Shown here: in pieces, positions 43,800-51,821 of the stretch
How positions within the stretch are numbered: position 1 is the first letter of the stretch
Layout of the letters: each line of letters begins with the position of its first letter
NCBI GenBank assembly: GCA_016874935.1
Contig: VGSS01000004.1
Coordinates: forward strand, 1-52,726
DNA: 52,726 nucleotides
Source of the DNA: Deltaproteobacteria bacterium
GTDB taxonomy: Bacteria; Desulfobacterota; BSN033; UBA1163
Direction of reading: 5' to 3'
Notes under the pieces: model-generated
Told to the model about the DNA's origin: nothing
Database searches by the model: none
The model's input: the letters and a program-made list of their open reading frames with translations, nothing else
Translations under genes and position numbers: made by a program

Positions 43800-44394
43800 G
43801 GTTCAATCCTTTCTTTTTCAGGGTCTTTTTGATCTTGGCGCTTCCCCAACGGGCAAAGAGATCGTGCTCGATATGGAAGAGATCGAGGACTTTCCCGACG
43901 GTATGGTTGACCAGGTCGTCCATGGTCTTGGGATGGAAGTAGAAGGCGGGGATGGGTGGAAGAATGATCACCCCCAGATCGGCAAGATTCATCATCAGGT
44001 TGAGGTGTCCCTTGTGAAGGGGGGTTTCCCTCACAGCGAGAACCAATTTTTTTCTTTCTTTGATTATCACATCTGCGGCGCGTATAAGAAGGTTTACATT
44101 AAATGAATTGGCAATGGCCGACAGGCTCTTGATGGAACAGGGCATCACGACCATTCCGTCGGTGTGGAAAGAACCACTGGCAATGTCGGCTCCTACATCT
44201 TTGATATCATAAACGACCTTTGCCAAAGATTTTACTTTCTCTATGCTCCAATCGGTCTCCATACGAATCGTTCTTTCAGCGGCCTCGGTGATGAGCAGAT
44301 GGGTCTCCACATTCGATTTTGAGAGGACTTCAAGAAGCCTTATCCCATAGATGGCTCCGGTGGCCCCAGAGATTCCCACGATTATTTTCTTCAT
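43795..44394 (-). CDS. ubiX: UbiX family flavin prenyltransferase
   Basis: This 199-residue protein starts at MKKIIVGISGATGAIYGIRL, after AGGAGATAAG; the frame extends 12 codons further upstream. The FMN-binding SGATGAIYG, the core MVVMPCSIKSLSAIANSF and LVLAVRETPLHKGHLNLMMN are typical of UbiX/Pad1. UbiX attaches a dimethylallyl group to FMN to make prenyl-FMN, the cofactor of UbiD-type enzymes, three of which are encoded directly upstream. It is followed by an overlapping riboflavin kinase-like gene. Confidence 0.95.
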   Translation of the reverse strand: MKKIIVGISGATGAIYGIRLLEVLSKSNVETHLLITEAAERTIRMETDWSIEKVKSLAKVVYDIKDVGADIASGSFHTDGMVVMPCSIKSLSAIANSFNVNLLIRAADVIIKERKKLVLAVRETPLHKGHLNLMMNLADLGVIILPPIPAFYFHPKTMDDLVNHTVGKVLDLFHIEHDLFARWGSAKIKKTLKKKGLNH

Positions 44395-44430
44395 CTTATC
44401 TCCTGAATCAATTTTCCCTTCCCTCATCAA

Positions 44431-44560
44431 GGGACTGTGTCATAATAGGGCAAATTATAAAAATGTCATCCTGAACTTGGTTCAGGATCTAATTCATTCA
44501 ACCAATTACGAGACCCTGAAATAAATTCAGGGTGACAAAATAGTAGTTACGACACGGTCT
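44431..44560. repeat. MITE-like element with GACTGTGTC ends, copy 2
   Basis: GGGACTGTGTCATAAT (44431-44446) and GTTACGACACGGTCT (44546-44560) are imperfect inverted ends related to the element at 33517-33772. The interior contains GTCATCCTGAACTTGGTTCA and GAAATAAATTCAGGGTGAC, a second palindromic repeat nested inside. It separates the third UbiD gene from ubiX without another gene. Confidence 0.5.
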
Positions 44561-44576
44561 TTAAGGGGGAGGGAAT

Positions 44577-45920
44577 CTATTTTAGATTTTTCAATATGGA
44601 AGCAACCCTTTTTTTCACCTCTTCAGGGATCCCCACCTTTTCAAAGCCTTCAGATCTGGGTTTTGTTGCATCCAAGCCCATCTTTGCCGTTAAGAACCCA
44701 TTACCTGAAGAGGGATCGATGGGTTGTCCCCTCAGGTTGATCATGACCATCAGGTCTTTGTCTGCCTGGAATCGGGTTGCCAGAGCCCATTCCAGTTCCT
44801 GATCGTCCTGTATGTTTATATCGGTATTGACGGCAATAATCTTTTTAATATTGGTAAAGGAGAGAGCAAGCGATAAGGCCCTTCGGATTTCGCCTTTATT
44901 CTCCGTATCCATACTCATCACGGCGTGCGAACCGAATGTTCCGGGGATGAGGCGAATCTCCTTAATGGACGGGATTTCCCTCTTCATCTTTGGAACAAAG
45001 TCGAGACCATGAACGAGATAGAGAAGGTTATCCACCTCGAGGCTCCAGGGAACAATGGCATGATAAAGAGGTTTTTTTCGGAAAGTGATGGCTATGACCT
45101 GGATGGTAGGGCTTTTTGAGAACCCCATATAGTATCCGCTCGATTCTCCAAGAACGCCATCCTCTTCCTTACCTTTGGGGTCGATAAAACCTTCGATCAC
45201 GATTTCGGCAAAGGCAGGAATTTCAAGATCAATGTTTTCAGCCTTTGCCATTGGCACAGCTTTTCCTCTGATGCCTCCGGCTATGGAGAGTTTGTCCACC
45301 CCTGCAGGCGCTTTCAGGATTGAGGCAAGGAAGATGAGAGGGTCCATGCCGATGACCGTGGCGATCTCCATCCGCCGGCGCATCCTCTTATATTTTCCGT
45401 AGATTTCCGCAAGGGGAGGGTTGAGCAGTGATATGCCGAGTCGATTTTTTCCCCTCATCTGCATTCTGTGAAGGCCCCTTCCGATCACACCGGTCTCCGG
45501 ATCCCTGGCCGATGAGAAGCCCGAGGTGATATAAGGTCCGGAATCTCCTGCGTAGTGAGTCAGGACAGGGAGAAGTTTTTTCAAATCTATTCCTTTTTTA
45601 AACACCGTTCTTGGAGAAGAATCCCGGATCAGAATAGGAGAAAGCCTCTTCTCCATCCGTTTCGGGAATTCTTCAAAAAGTTTCTCAGGGTCGATTCCCA
45701 GGGCAAGGCTGAGGCGTTTCCTCGTTCCGAGAAGATTGCCCACCACAGGCAAGCGATGGCCCCTGACCCGTTCAAAAAGAATGGCCGGCGCCTCTCTCTT
45801 TCCCATCTCAGATAAGACGGCTGAGATTTCATATTTTGGATCGAGAGGGGTTGAGAGCGAGATGAGGTCTCCCCGAGACCTCAGATTGTCAATGAAACTT
45901 TTTATTCCTGCTGGCGCCAT
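44577..45920 (-). CDS. UbiD family (de)carboxylase, divergent third copy
   Basis: This 447-residue protein of the UbiD family starts MAPAGIKSFIDNLRSRGDLI. Typical features are APAILFERVRGH, ISLLNPPLAEIYGKYKR, the prFMN/metal region AEIVIEGFIDP and GVLGESSGYYMG (corresponding to EGE...GPFGEYTGYY in most UbiDs), so the catalytic Glu of LGESSG is kept although the motif is changed. It needs prenyl-FMN, made by the UbiX encoded next. It could act on a different arene acid than the two larger UbiDs. The ribosome-binding site is weak. Confidence 0.92.
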   Translation of the reverse strand: MAPAGIKSFIDNLRSRGDLISLSTPLDPKYEISAVLSEMGKREAPAILFERVRGHRLPVVGNLLGTRKRLSLALGIDPEKLFEEFPKRMEKRLSPILIRDSSPRTVFKKGIDLKKLLPVLTHYAGDSGPYITSGFSSARDPETGVIGRGLHRMQMRGKNRLGISLLNPPLAEIYGKYKRMRRRMEIATVIGMDPLIFLASILKAPAGVDKLSIAGGIRGKAVPMAKAENIDLEIPAFAEIVIEGFIDPKGKEEDGVLGESSGYYMGFSKSPTIQVIAITFRKKPLYHAIVPWSLEVDNLLYLVHGLDFVPKMKREIPSIKEIRLIPGTFGSHAVMSMDTENKGEIRRALSLALSFTNIKKIIAVNTDINIQDDQELEWALATRFQADKDLMVMINLRGQPIDPSSGNGFLTAKMGLDATKPRSEGFEKVGIPEEVKKRVASILKNLK

Positions 45921-45961
45921 ACAATGTTACTTTTGCAGTATTGATGGTTTCGTAAAAAGTC

Positions 45962-46061
45962 GTCTCACCGGTGAAAACCGGTGTCCAGAGTTTTCATAAT
46001 TATCAGAAACTACTGGATTCCGGCTGGAGTTTATCCCGATGAAAATCGGGGCCGGAATGAC
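45962..46061. repeat. Bipartite palindromic repeat, copy 3 (inverted)
   Basis: CTCACCGGTGAAAACCGGTG, a spacer, then GGATTCCGGCTGGAGTTTAT and CCCGATGAAAATCGGGGCCG with GAATGAC. This is the reverse of the copy at 40305-40404. It splits the third UbiD gene from the 10-kDa gene. Confidence 0.75.
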
Positions 46062-46101
46062 AATCAATAGCCTTTTTTGACTTTTAACAACTTCCTCAGT
46101 A

Positions 46102-46359
46102 TTAACCAAATTTATTCACTTCTTTTATGATTTTGATCGACCAGGGCTTTTCCTGAAGCTGGCCCCTTCCCAGGCGAACCCAGAGGCGATCGGGATATTT
46201 CGATTCAGATTTTGAAATCATCGCAGTTGCATAGAAACTTCGGTATTTATATCTTCGATCCGCCGGCATGAGGTTGCGAACGATCATTTCCATTTCCTGA
46301 TCTTCTGGGAACTGCGAAAGTTCTGTCAGGATAAACGTATCATACTCTTTTTGTGCCAT
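46102..46359 (-). CDS. 10-kDa protein, phenylphosphate carboxylase gamma subunit-like
   Basis: This 85-residue protein starts MAQKEYDTFILTELSQFPED, with GGAGGAATCAT before the ATG. It is rich in charged residues and has no known domain: YRSFYATAMISKSESKYPDR, then LWVRLGRGQLQEKPW. In Thauera the phenylphosphate carboxylase complex contains a small unique gamma subunit of about 10 kDa along with two UbiD-like subunits and a HAD-like delta subunit. Gene position, right after a 54-kDa UbiD, and size support the same role here. The assignment rests on context more than on motif. Confidence 0.65.
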   Translation of the reverse strand: MAQKEYDTFILTELSQFPEDQEMEMIVRNLMPADRRYKYRSFYATAMISKSESKYPDRLWVRLGRGQLQEKPWSIKIIKEVNKFG

Positions 46360-46370
46360 ATGATTCCTCC

Positions 46371-47816
46371 TCAATCCTTGAATCCATAGGATTTCCAGTT
46401 TTTTAGAACTTTTTCCTGGACCTCTTTGGGGTAGACATTGTTAAAGGAGACTTTAATGGGAAGGTCAGACTTAGGCCAACTCAGCGGGAAGGTGCAGTCG
46501 AAAAGCACCTGGGAGCCGCGGCTCCATTTCCGCTCCTCCGGATCGGCAAAAGGATAGAGAGGGGTGCCCGGGGCCTGTTCATATTTTCGGATCCCGCGTA
46601 TCGGATGGCATTTGGTGCAGAGGGCGTGGATCACCTCGTCTTTATTATAGATATCGGTTTCATTGTCCACAACCACCACCATCGTGAACCAAGGGCTCAA
46701 TTTGCTTCCAAAGACGAGATTGGCAATCTGGCTTGCAATGCCGCTATAGGCAGGTCTAACGCCTACCACCACGAGGTGATGGGTCGATTCAGGAAGCATA
46801 TAGACCCCGGTAATCGGAATGCCCTGACTCTCCAGAAGTTTCCGCATCTCAAGCCCGAGGGAGAAGGATCGGAGAAGTTGGCCTTCATCGGTTGGGACTC
46901 CCATGTTGGAGACCGTCACTATGGGGTTATTCCGGAAGGTAATGGCGGTAACCCGATAGACCGTCCTGGGTTCTCTCGGAGAGGTGCGGTATCCTGTATA
47001 TTCACCAAAAGGAGCTTCATCAATCTGAATGCCCGGAATCACCTCGCCTTCTATGATGATCTCGGCATATGCTGGAACGTAGAGATCATTGGTTTCACAC
47101 TTTACCAGCTCCACGGGAGCGCCCATCAACATTCCGGTGAACTCATCTTCGGGAATGGGTGAAGGAGCACAAGCCGCCACGCCGGACAGAGGATCGCAGC
47201 CAATGACCGTTGCGAAAGGCATGGGCTTGTTTTTCGGAACATACTTTCCATAAAACATCTTTCCCATATCGGAAAAGGGAAGCACCGGGCCCACCATGGT
47301 CTTTTCGTCGAAGACCATCTGCCGGTACATTCCCCAGTTGACAAATTCCGTATCCAGATCCTTCGATACCACAAAATGCCATGTCGCCAGATACCTTCCC
47401 CCATCGCCATCATGGACCATAGGGCCCGGGAGCTTAAAGAGGTCTGCATCTTTCCCTGTCCAGATGTTCTCTTTGCAGGGCGCTTTCTTTTTGTCCACGA
47501 GGATAGATTTAATGGGGTCGCCGGTTGTCCTCTTCACATATTCGTTCGATATCTCCGGCACAGAGGCATCCGGGTTCATCCCCATTGCAATCGCCAATCT
47601 TTTGTAAGTGGAAAGGGGAGCCCCAAAAGCCTCAAATCCAGGATAGTCCTTGATCCTTTTAAAATAAGGAGAAGCCGACTTCTTCTCGCAGACCCTCCTG
47701 ACAATGGCTCCCATCTCAAGGTCCCAGTCCACCTCCTGTTCGATGGTTACGAGATCGTTGTTTGCTTTAAGCGCTTCGATAAACTCACGGTTGTCTTTAT
47801 AAAACTTATAAGCCAT
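46371..47816 (-). CDS. UbiD family carboxylase (phenylphosphate carboxylase alpha/beta-like)
   Basis: This 481-residue UbiD-family protein (about 54 kDa) has EQEVDWDLEMGAIVRRVCEK, MVHDGDGGRYLATWHFVVSK, the site AEIIIEGEVIPG with EAPFGEYTGY, and CDPLSGVAA. EGE and GEYTG carry the catalytic and metal-binding glutamates. GGAGGAGGAAATGG precedes the ATG. Together with the 471-residue UbiD, the HAD proteins and the 10-kDa protein it matches the subunit list of phenylphosphate carboxylase, which carboxylates phenylphosphate to 4-hydroxybenzoate. The true substrate is not certain. Confidence 0.9.
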   Translation of the reverse strand: MAYKFYKDNREFIEALKANNDLVTIEQEVDWDLEMGAIVRRVCEKKSASPYFKRIKDYPGFEAFGAPLSTYKRLAIAMGMNPDASVPEISNEYVKRTTGDPIKSILVDKKKAPCKENIWTGKDADLFKLPGPMVHDGDGGRYLATWHFVVSKDLDTEFVNWGMYRQMVFDEKTMVGPVLPFSDMGKMFYGKYVPKNKPMPFATVIGCDPLSGVAACAPSPIPEDEFTGMLMGAPVELVKCETNDLYVPAYAEIIIEGEVIPGIQIDEAPFGEYTGYRTSPREPRTVYRVTAITFRNNPIVTVSNMGVPTDEGQLLRSFSLGLEMRKLLESQGIPITGVYMLPESTHHLVVVGVRPAYSGIASQIANLVFGSKLSPWFTMVVVVDNETDIYNKDEVIHALCTKCHPIRGIRKYEQAPGTPLYPFADPEERKWSRGSQVLFDCTFPLSWPKSDLPIKVSFNNVYPKEVQEKVLKNWKSYGFKD

Positions 47817-47840
47817 TTCCTCCTCCTTCTTTTCCTTCAG

Positions 47841-48380
47841 TTATGGCGATTTTGAAAACTTGTCAATAATTTCTTCCCACTTTCCCTGGGCTTTCAGAAT
47901 GAATTCAGCCACCTCCCTAACGACCCCTTTTCCACCTCCGGCCTGGGTAATATAATCTGCCACTTCCTTTGCCTCGATTGCCCCATCGGAAGGCGCTGCG
48001 GAAAATCCGACCCTTTTCATGACACCCAAATCGATCATCTCATCTCCCACATAGCATAAATCTCCATCTTTAAACCCTGACTCTTTCTCAAACTCGTCCA
48101 GTTTTCCGATCTTTGCGGAAGTCCCCCAAAGTTTTTCAAGAGGTATCCCATAGATTTTGCCTACTTGTTCATCTGTTCTTGTGATTTTACTGGTCAGGAA
48201 TGCCACCTCAATCCCACCTTCCCGCAGCGCCATACAGCCCAGGCGGTCCCGCAGGGAGAAACATTCCGACTTTTTCCCGTCATCCGTATAGTAGAGGGTG
48301 TTATCAGTCAATATTCCATGGATATCGAGAATGACGAACTTCACCTTTTTTGCTTTTTCAATGGCTACTGCCTTGTTCAT
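47841..48380 (-). CDS. KdsC-like HAD protein, phenylphosphate carboxylase delta-like, copy 1
   Basis: This 179-residue protein has the fold of KdsC-type HAD phosphatases: KFVILDIHGILTDNTLYY (motif I), VAFLTSK (motif II), LCYVGDEMIDLGVMKRVGFS (motif IV) and GGGKGVVREVAEFIL. The nucleophile Asp is kept but the +2 Asp that acts as acid/base in KdsC (DVDG) is His (DIHG). The delta subunit of phenylphosphate carboxylase is a HAD protein of this size. AGGAGGTCATGAG precedes the ATG. It follows a second HAD gene in the same direction. Confidence 0.85.
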   Translation of the reverse strand: MNKAVAIEKAKKVKFVILDIHGILTDNTLYYTDDGKKSECFSLRDRLGCMALREGGIEVAFLTSKITRTDEQVGKIYGIPLEKLWGTSAKIGKLDEFEKESGFKDGDLCYVGDEMIDLGVMKRVGFSAAPSDGAIEAKEVADYITQAGGGKGVVREVAEFILKAQGKWEEIIDKFSKSP

Positions 48381-48405
48381 CTCATGACCTCCTGATGGAA
48401 TGCCA

Positions 48406-48510
48406 AATGACGAAGTTCAAATGCCAAATCAAATTCAAGGTTCAAATTTTCTAAATTTATTTCTTTTGAAATTTAACATTGATTTGGGTTTTGATATTTG
48501 GATTTAAAAA
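48406..48510. repeat. AT-rich intergenic repeat
   Basis: Runs such as GTTCAAATGCCAAATCAAAT and AAATTTAACATTGATTTGGG form a degenerate repeat also present at 49110-49210 and 31050-31160. It separates the two HAD genes; no gene is seen in it. Confidence 0.5.
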
Positions 48511-48519
48511 TTTCGGTTT

Positions 48520-49077
48520 TTACTTATATCCCATCTTGGTCACCTTCTCGACCCATGACTGCCATTGGCCCATCGCTCGCAGGATGAATTCACAGGTTTC
48601 TCTGATGGGGCCTCTTCCACCAGGAGCATTGGTAATGTAGTCGGCAATCTCCTTTGCGTCATCGATGGCATCAGCTGTTGCTACAGCAAACCCAACCTGC
48701 TTCATAAGAGCGATATCGGTCACCTCGCATCCGATGTAGCCGACATTCTCGTCACCGATCCCTAGCTCCTTTTTGAGTTCGTCAATCTTCGCTATCTTAT
48801 CTTTGACTTTGTAATAGAATTTATCGAGCTTCAGTTCGCGGGCGCGAAACATGCCTTCCTCATCGATGGAGGTTGAGTCAAGAAAGGCAACCTGGATTCC
48901 ATTTGCCGTCAGGGAGAGGTCGCCAAACCCATCCATATGCCAGAACGCATATTTGCGTTTCCCTTCAATATCACATAAGAAAGTATTCGGTGTGAGCACG
49001 CCGTGGATATCATGAGCAAAGAGCTTAACCTTCTTTGCCTTCTCTCTTGCCCTCTCCAAATTTTTCTCGAAAGTCAT
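48520..49077 (-). CDS. KdsC-like HAD protein, phenylphosphate carboxylase delta-like, copy 2
   Basis: This 185-residue paralogue of the neighbouring HAD protein has LFAHDIHGVLTPNTFLCD (motif I, again DIHG), VAFLDST (motif II, weakened), and VGYIGCEVTDIALMKQVGFA, where the usual GDxxxD is GCEVTD. The end GGRGPIRETCEFILRAMGQW is conserved. It is more degenerate than copy 1 and may be structural or regulatory. GGAGGAAAACCT precedes the ATG. AT-rich repeat-like DNA flanks it on both sides. Confidence 0.83.
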   Translation of the reverse strand: MTFEKNLERAREKAKKVKLFAHDIHGVLTPNTFLCDIEGKRKYAFWHMDGFGDLSLTANGIQVAFLDSTSIDEEGMFRARELKLDKFYYKVKDKIAKIDELKKELGIGDENVGYIGCEVTDIALMKQVGFAVATADAIDDAKEIADYITNAPGGRGPIRETCEFILRAMGQWQSWVEKVTKMGYK

Positions 49078-49109
49078 AGGTTTTCCTCCATTACAATCGA
49101 AGATCTAAA

Positions 49110-49210
49110 GGTCAAAGCCTAAATGGCAAATCAAATCCAAAGTTCAAATGTCAATAATTCTTAGTTTTGTAATTTGGCATTCCTTTGACATTTGAATTTT
49201 GAAATTTGAA
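49110..49210. repeat. AT-rich intergenic repeat
   Basis: AAATGGCAAATCAAATCCAA and GACATTTGAATTTTGAAATT elements, of the same kind as at 48406-48510. It lies between the large UbiD gene and the second HAD gene. Confidence 0.5.
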
Positions 49211-49225
49211 CTTTATCACTTGCAA

Positions 49226-50641
49226 TTATTCTTCCAACCCATATTCCTTCCAGCGGGATTTCACTTTTGCCAGCATACTTTCCGAGAGCTTGATTTCAGT
49301 GGGTTTAACCTTCCATTCAAAAGGAATTGTCGCATCGAGGATGACCCGCGAGGTGATGAATTTGTTGTCATCCGGTCCGAGGGATGGATCGAGAGGCGTG
49401 GACCTTCCTCTATTGATGATCTGCGTCCCCCGTGCGGGATTGTAACGGGTGCCGAGGGCCCACCATACTCTCGGAAGATCATCTGCATCGATATCGTCAT
49501 CAACGATGATCACACACTTGATCCCGTACATCCCTGTATTGCTTGCGATGACCGCCGCCCCTACCTGGTCCGCGTGACCCGGATACATCTGTTCTACGGA
49601 GACGACCACAATGAAACGTCCGGATGCTTCCGGCAGGGTATAGACCGACTTGATTCCCGGGATCTCCATCTTGACCAAGTCCGTCCACAAGCTTGCGTTG
49701 CGCGTAAATGCGTAGAGAATATGCTGGTCACCCACGGGTCTCCCCACGCTCGTCTCCCAGAGGACCGGATTGTTTCTGTAGTAAATGCGCTTTACTTCAA
49801 GGGCTGGTTTTGGAATCGGCTTAATCAGCTCTTCGGTGTAGTAGCCCGTATACTCGCCGAAGGGCCCCTCGTTTCTCAGATTCTGAGGATCGACTTCCCC
49901 TTCGAGTACGATCTCAGCGGCCGCAGGAATGGGAAGACCGGTGAGCTGGCCCTTTACGATTTCAACAGGTTCGCCGCGCAATGAGCTTACGACATCGTAT
50001 CCGCTCTTGGCTTTGAATGTGGCGGCGCTTGCAAAGATATGCAGGGGATCACCGCCTATAATTGCACAGGCAGGCATCTTCTTGCCTGCCTTCCCATACT
50101 TCTTCATAATCCTGTCACCCTTCTTACCCTTGAGGATCTGGACGCCCACGGTTTTGTCATCGAGGATTCCCATGCGATAGGTACCAAGGTTGATGTCACC
50201 TGTGTCCGGGTCCTGCAACACCATGAATACAGCGGTACCGAAGTATCGGCCTCCGTCTAGTTCGTAGAATCTCGGTGAAGGAAAGGCAAGGGTATCGACC
50301 TTGTCGCCTTCGAGGATATTCTCGAAGATGGGGCCATCCTTCTGTTCTTTTGCCCTGATGACCTCCTTGACAGCGACATTGACCCATTCCTTCGTAAGCT
50401 GGACCATGGAGAAATCGGGGTTCTTCCCGAGGATTATTGCCAGCCTCTTAGTAGTGCCGAATGCACCGGTCAAGACCGGGCTTTTGTATCCCTTGACGTT
50501 TTCGAAGAGCAGCGCCGGACCGCTTTTCTCTTCAACAAACTTCGCAATGTGAGAAATCTCAAGGTCCCAGTCCACCTCAGCCTTGATCCGTTTCAACTCT
50601 CCTTCTTTTTCGCACTTCTTTATGAAATCCCTGAGGTCCAT
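49226..50641 (-). CDS. UbiD family carboxylase (phenylphosphate carboxylase alpha/beta-like), first gene of operon
   Basis: This 471-residue UbiD-family protein (about 53 kDa) contains KAEVDWDLEISHIAKFVEEK, PALLFENVKGYKSPVLTGAF, SPRFYELDGGRYFGTAVFMV, and the active-site region AEIVLEGEVDP...EGPFGEYTGYY with intact glutamates. It binds prenyl-FMN, potassium or sodium, and manganese in the family. It is the promoter-proximal gene, transcribed away from a LysR gene, and starts the run UbiD-HAD-HAD-UbiD-10 kDa-UbiD-UbiX-DUF120. GGAGGAGGCT precedes the ATG. Confidence 0.92.
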   Translation of the reverse strand: MDLRDFIKKCEKEGELKRIKAEVDWDLEISHIAKFVEEKSGPALLFENVKGYKSPVLTGAFGTTKRLAIILGKNPDFSMVQLTKEWVNVAVKEVIRAKEQKDGPIFENILEGDKVDTLAFPSPRFYELDGGRYFGTAVFMVLQDPDTGDINLGTYRMGILDDKTVGVQILKGKKGDRIMKKYGKAGKKMPACAIIGGDPLHIFASAATFKAKSGYDVVSSLRGEPVEIVKGQLTGLPIPAAAEIVLEGEVDPQNLRNEGPFGEYTGYYTEELIKPIPKPALEVKRIYYRNNPVLWETSVGRPVGDQHILYAFTRNASLWTDLVKMEIPGIKSVYTLPEASGRFIVVVSVEQMYPGHADQVGAAVIASNTGMYGIKCVIIVDDDIDADDLPRVWWALGTRYNPARGTQIINRGRSTPLDPSLGPDDNKFITSRVILDATIPFEWKVKPTEIKLSESMLAKVKSRWKEYGLEE

Positions 50642-50736
50642 AGCCTCCTCCTTTTTATGGGTTAAGTAATGGGATAAATATCTATCATTATCTTTTCTTA
50701 GCCCCCCCTTGTCAATTCATTTGTTTTTATGTTTAA

Positions 50737-50751
50737 ATAACTTAAAGTTAT
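50737..50751. promoter_or_regulatory. LysR-type operator palindrome
   Basis: ATAACTTAAAGTTAT is a perfect 15-bp palindrome with a T-N11-A core, the standard LysR recognition box. It lies midway between the divergent LysR and UbiD genes (96 bases from the UbiD start, 120 from the LysR start), where activator binding and autorepression are expected. Confidence 0.7.
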
Positions 50752-50870
50752 AGAGAGATCTGAAAAACCATTAAACACTCTCTTGATTTCACACCTGCCT
50801 GCCGTAGGCAGGGATTTCAAAAAGTGATTAAAGAGTTTTTAGGACTTTTTCAGAACCCTCTTATAATCGA

Positions 50871-51788
50871 ATGGACAAGAGAAAGCCTTTACATAATTCA
50901 ATCAATTCTTTGCTCGTCTTCCATGAGGTGGTAAGACACAGGAGTTTCTCTAAGGCCGCAGAGGAGTTATTTGTCTCCCAGCCCGCCGTAACCAAACAGA
51001 TCAAGGGGCTTGAGCATAAGATGGGAACAAGGCTCATTGAGAGGGGCAGGGGCGGGTTTCAACTGAGCGAGGCGGGTAAAATCCTTTTTAAATCCGCTCA
51101 AAAAATTTCTAATCATCTCAGAGAGGTCGAAAATCACCTCGGGAGATTTCAAAAGGAGCACCATGGTCTTTTGAGAATAGGGACGACCGAATCCTACTCA
51201 AGATGCCTGATGCCGAAACTTCTCTCCGGATTTCAAAATCTCTTTCCCTCCATCAAAATCGCACTGGATGTGGGGAATTCGGAGGAAATCGAAAAAAGCC
51301 TTACGGCTTACCGGAATGATCTGGCGCTCATCGGGATGACAAAGGTTCCCTCTAAATTTGAGTCGATTCCGTTCTTAAAAGAAGAGCTTGTTCTCATCGT
51401 TTCTCCTTCCCATCCCATGGCAAAAAGAGAGAAAATCTCTTTAAAAACTATTAGGGAATTCCCTTTTATCATTCGGGCGAAAGGGTCGACGACAAGAAGA
51501 ATCGTCCTTAAGGCCTTTCAGGAGCTGGGGATTCGCCCTTCCCTGCTCATTGAAGCAGGCAGTTCGGAGTTTATCAAACAGTGGGTTTCGGAAGGGAAGG
51601 GGATTTCGATTGTTGTCAGGAGAATTGCAGAAGAAGAGGCGAGAAGAGGACTGCTCAAGACGGTCTCCCTGGATGAGAAAATCTACCTTCAGGTTGTCCT
51701 TCTCTTTTTAAAGGAAGAGCGGGCGAACCCCGTCATTAAAACCTTCACCCATTTCATTGAAGACAGGGGGAAGGAATGGATTGCCTAA
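50871..51788 (+). CDS. LysR-family transcriptional regulator
   Basis: The 305-residue protein has an N-terminal winged helix (LLVFHEVVRHRSFSKAAEEL, FVSQPAVTKQIKGLEHKMG, RLIERGRGGFQLSEAG) and a C-terminal type 2 periplasmic-binding-like effector domain (LRIGTTESYSRCLMPKLL onward, VLIVSPSHPM). It is divergent from the UbiD operon with a LysR box in between, so it is probably its activator, responding to the aromatic substrate or an intermediate. Confidence 0.93.
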   Translation: MDKRKPLHNSINSLLVFHEVVRHRSFSKAAEELFVSQPAVTKQIKGLEHKMGTRLIERGRGGFQLSEAGKILFKSAQKISNHLREVENHLGRFQKEHHGLLRIGTTESYSRCLMPKLLSGFQNLFPSIKIALDVGNSEEIEKSLTAYRNDLALIGMTKVPSKFESIPFLKEELVLIVSPSHPMAKREKISLKTIREFPFIIRAKGSTTRRIVLKAFQELGIRPSLLIEAGSSEFIKQWVSEGKGISIVVRRIAEEEARRGLLKTVSLDEKIYLQVVLLFLKEERANPVIKTFTHFIEDRGKEWIA

Positions 51789-51821
51789 GGTATGGAAAAT
51801 GAGCGTTTTTTTTAAAATCTC

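Noticed and set aside
49199-49984. 261-residue ORF on the plus strand
   Set aside because: It lies antisense to the well-supported UbiD gene at 49226-50641, shows no domain, and reflects the codon bias of that gene.
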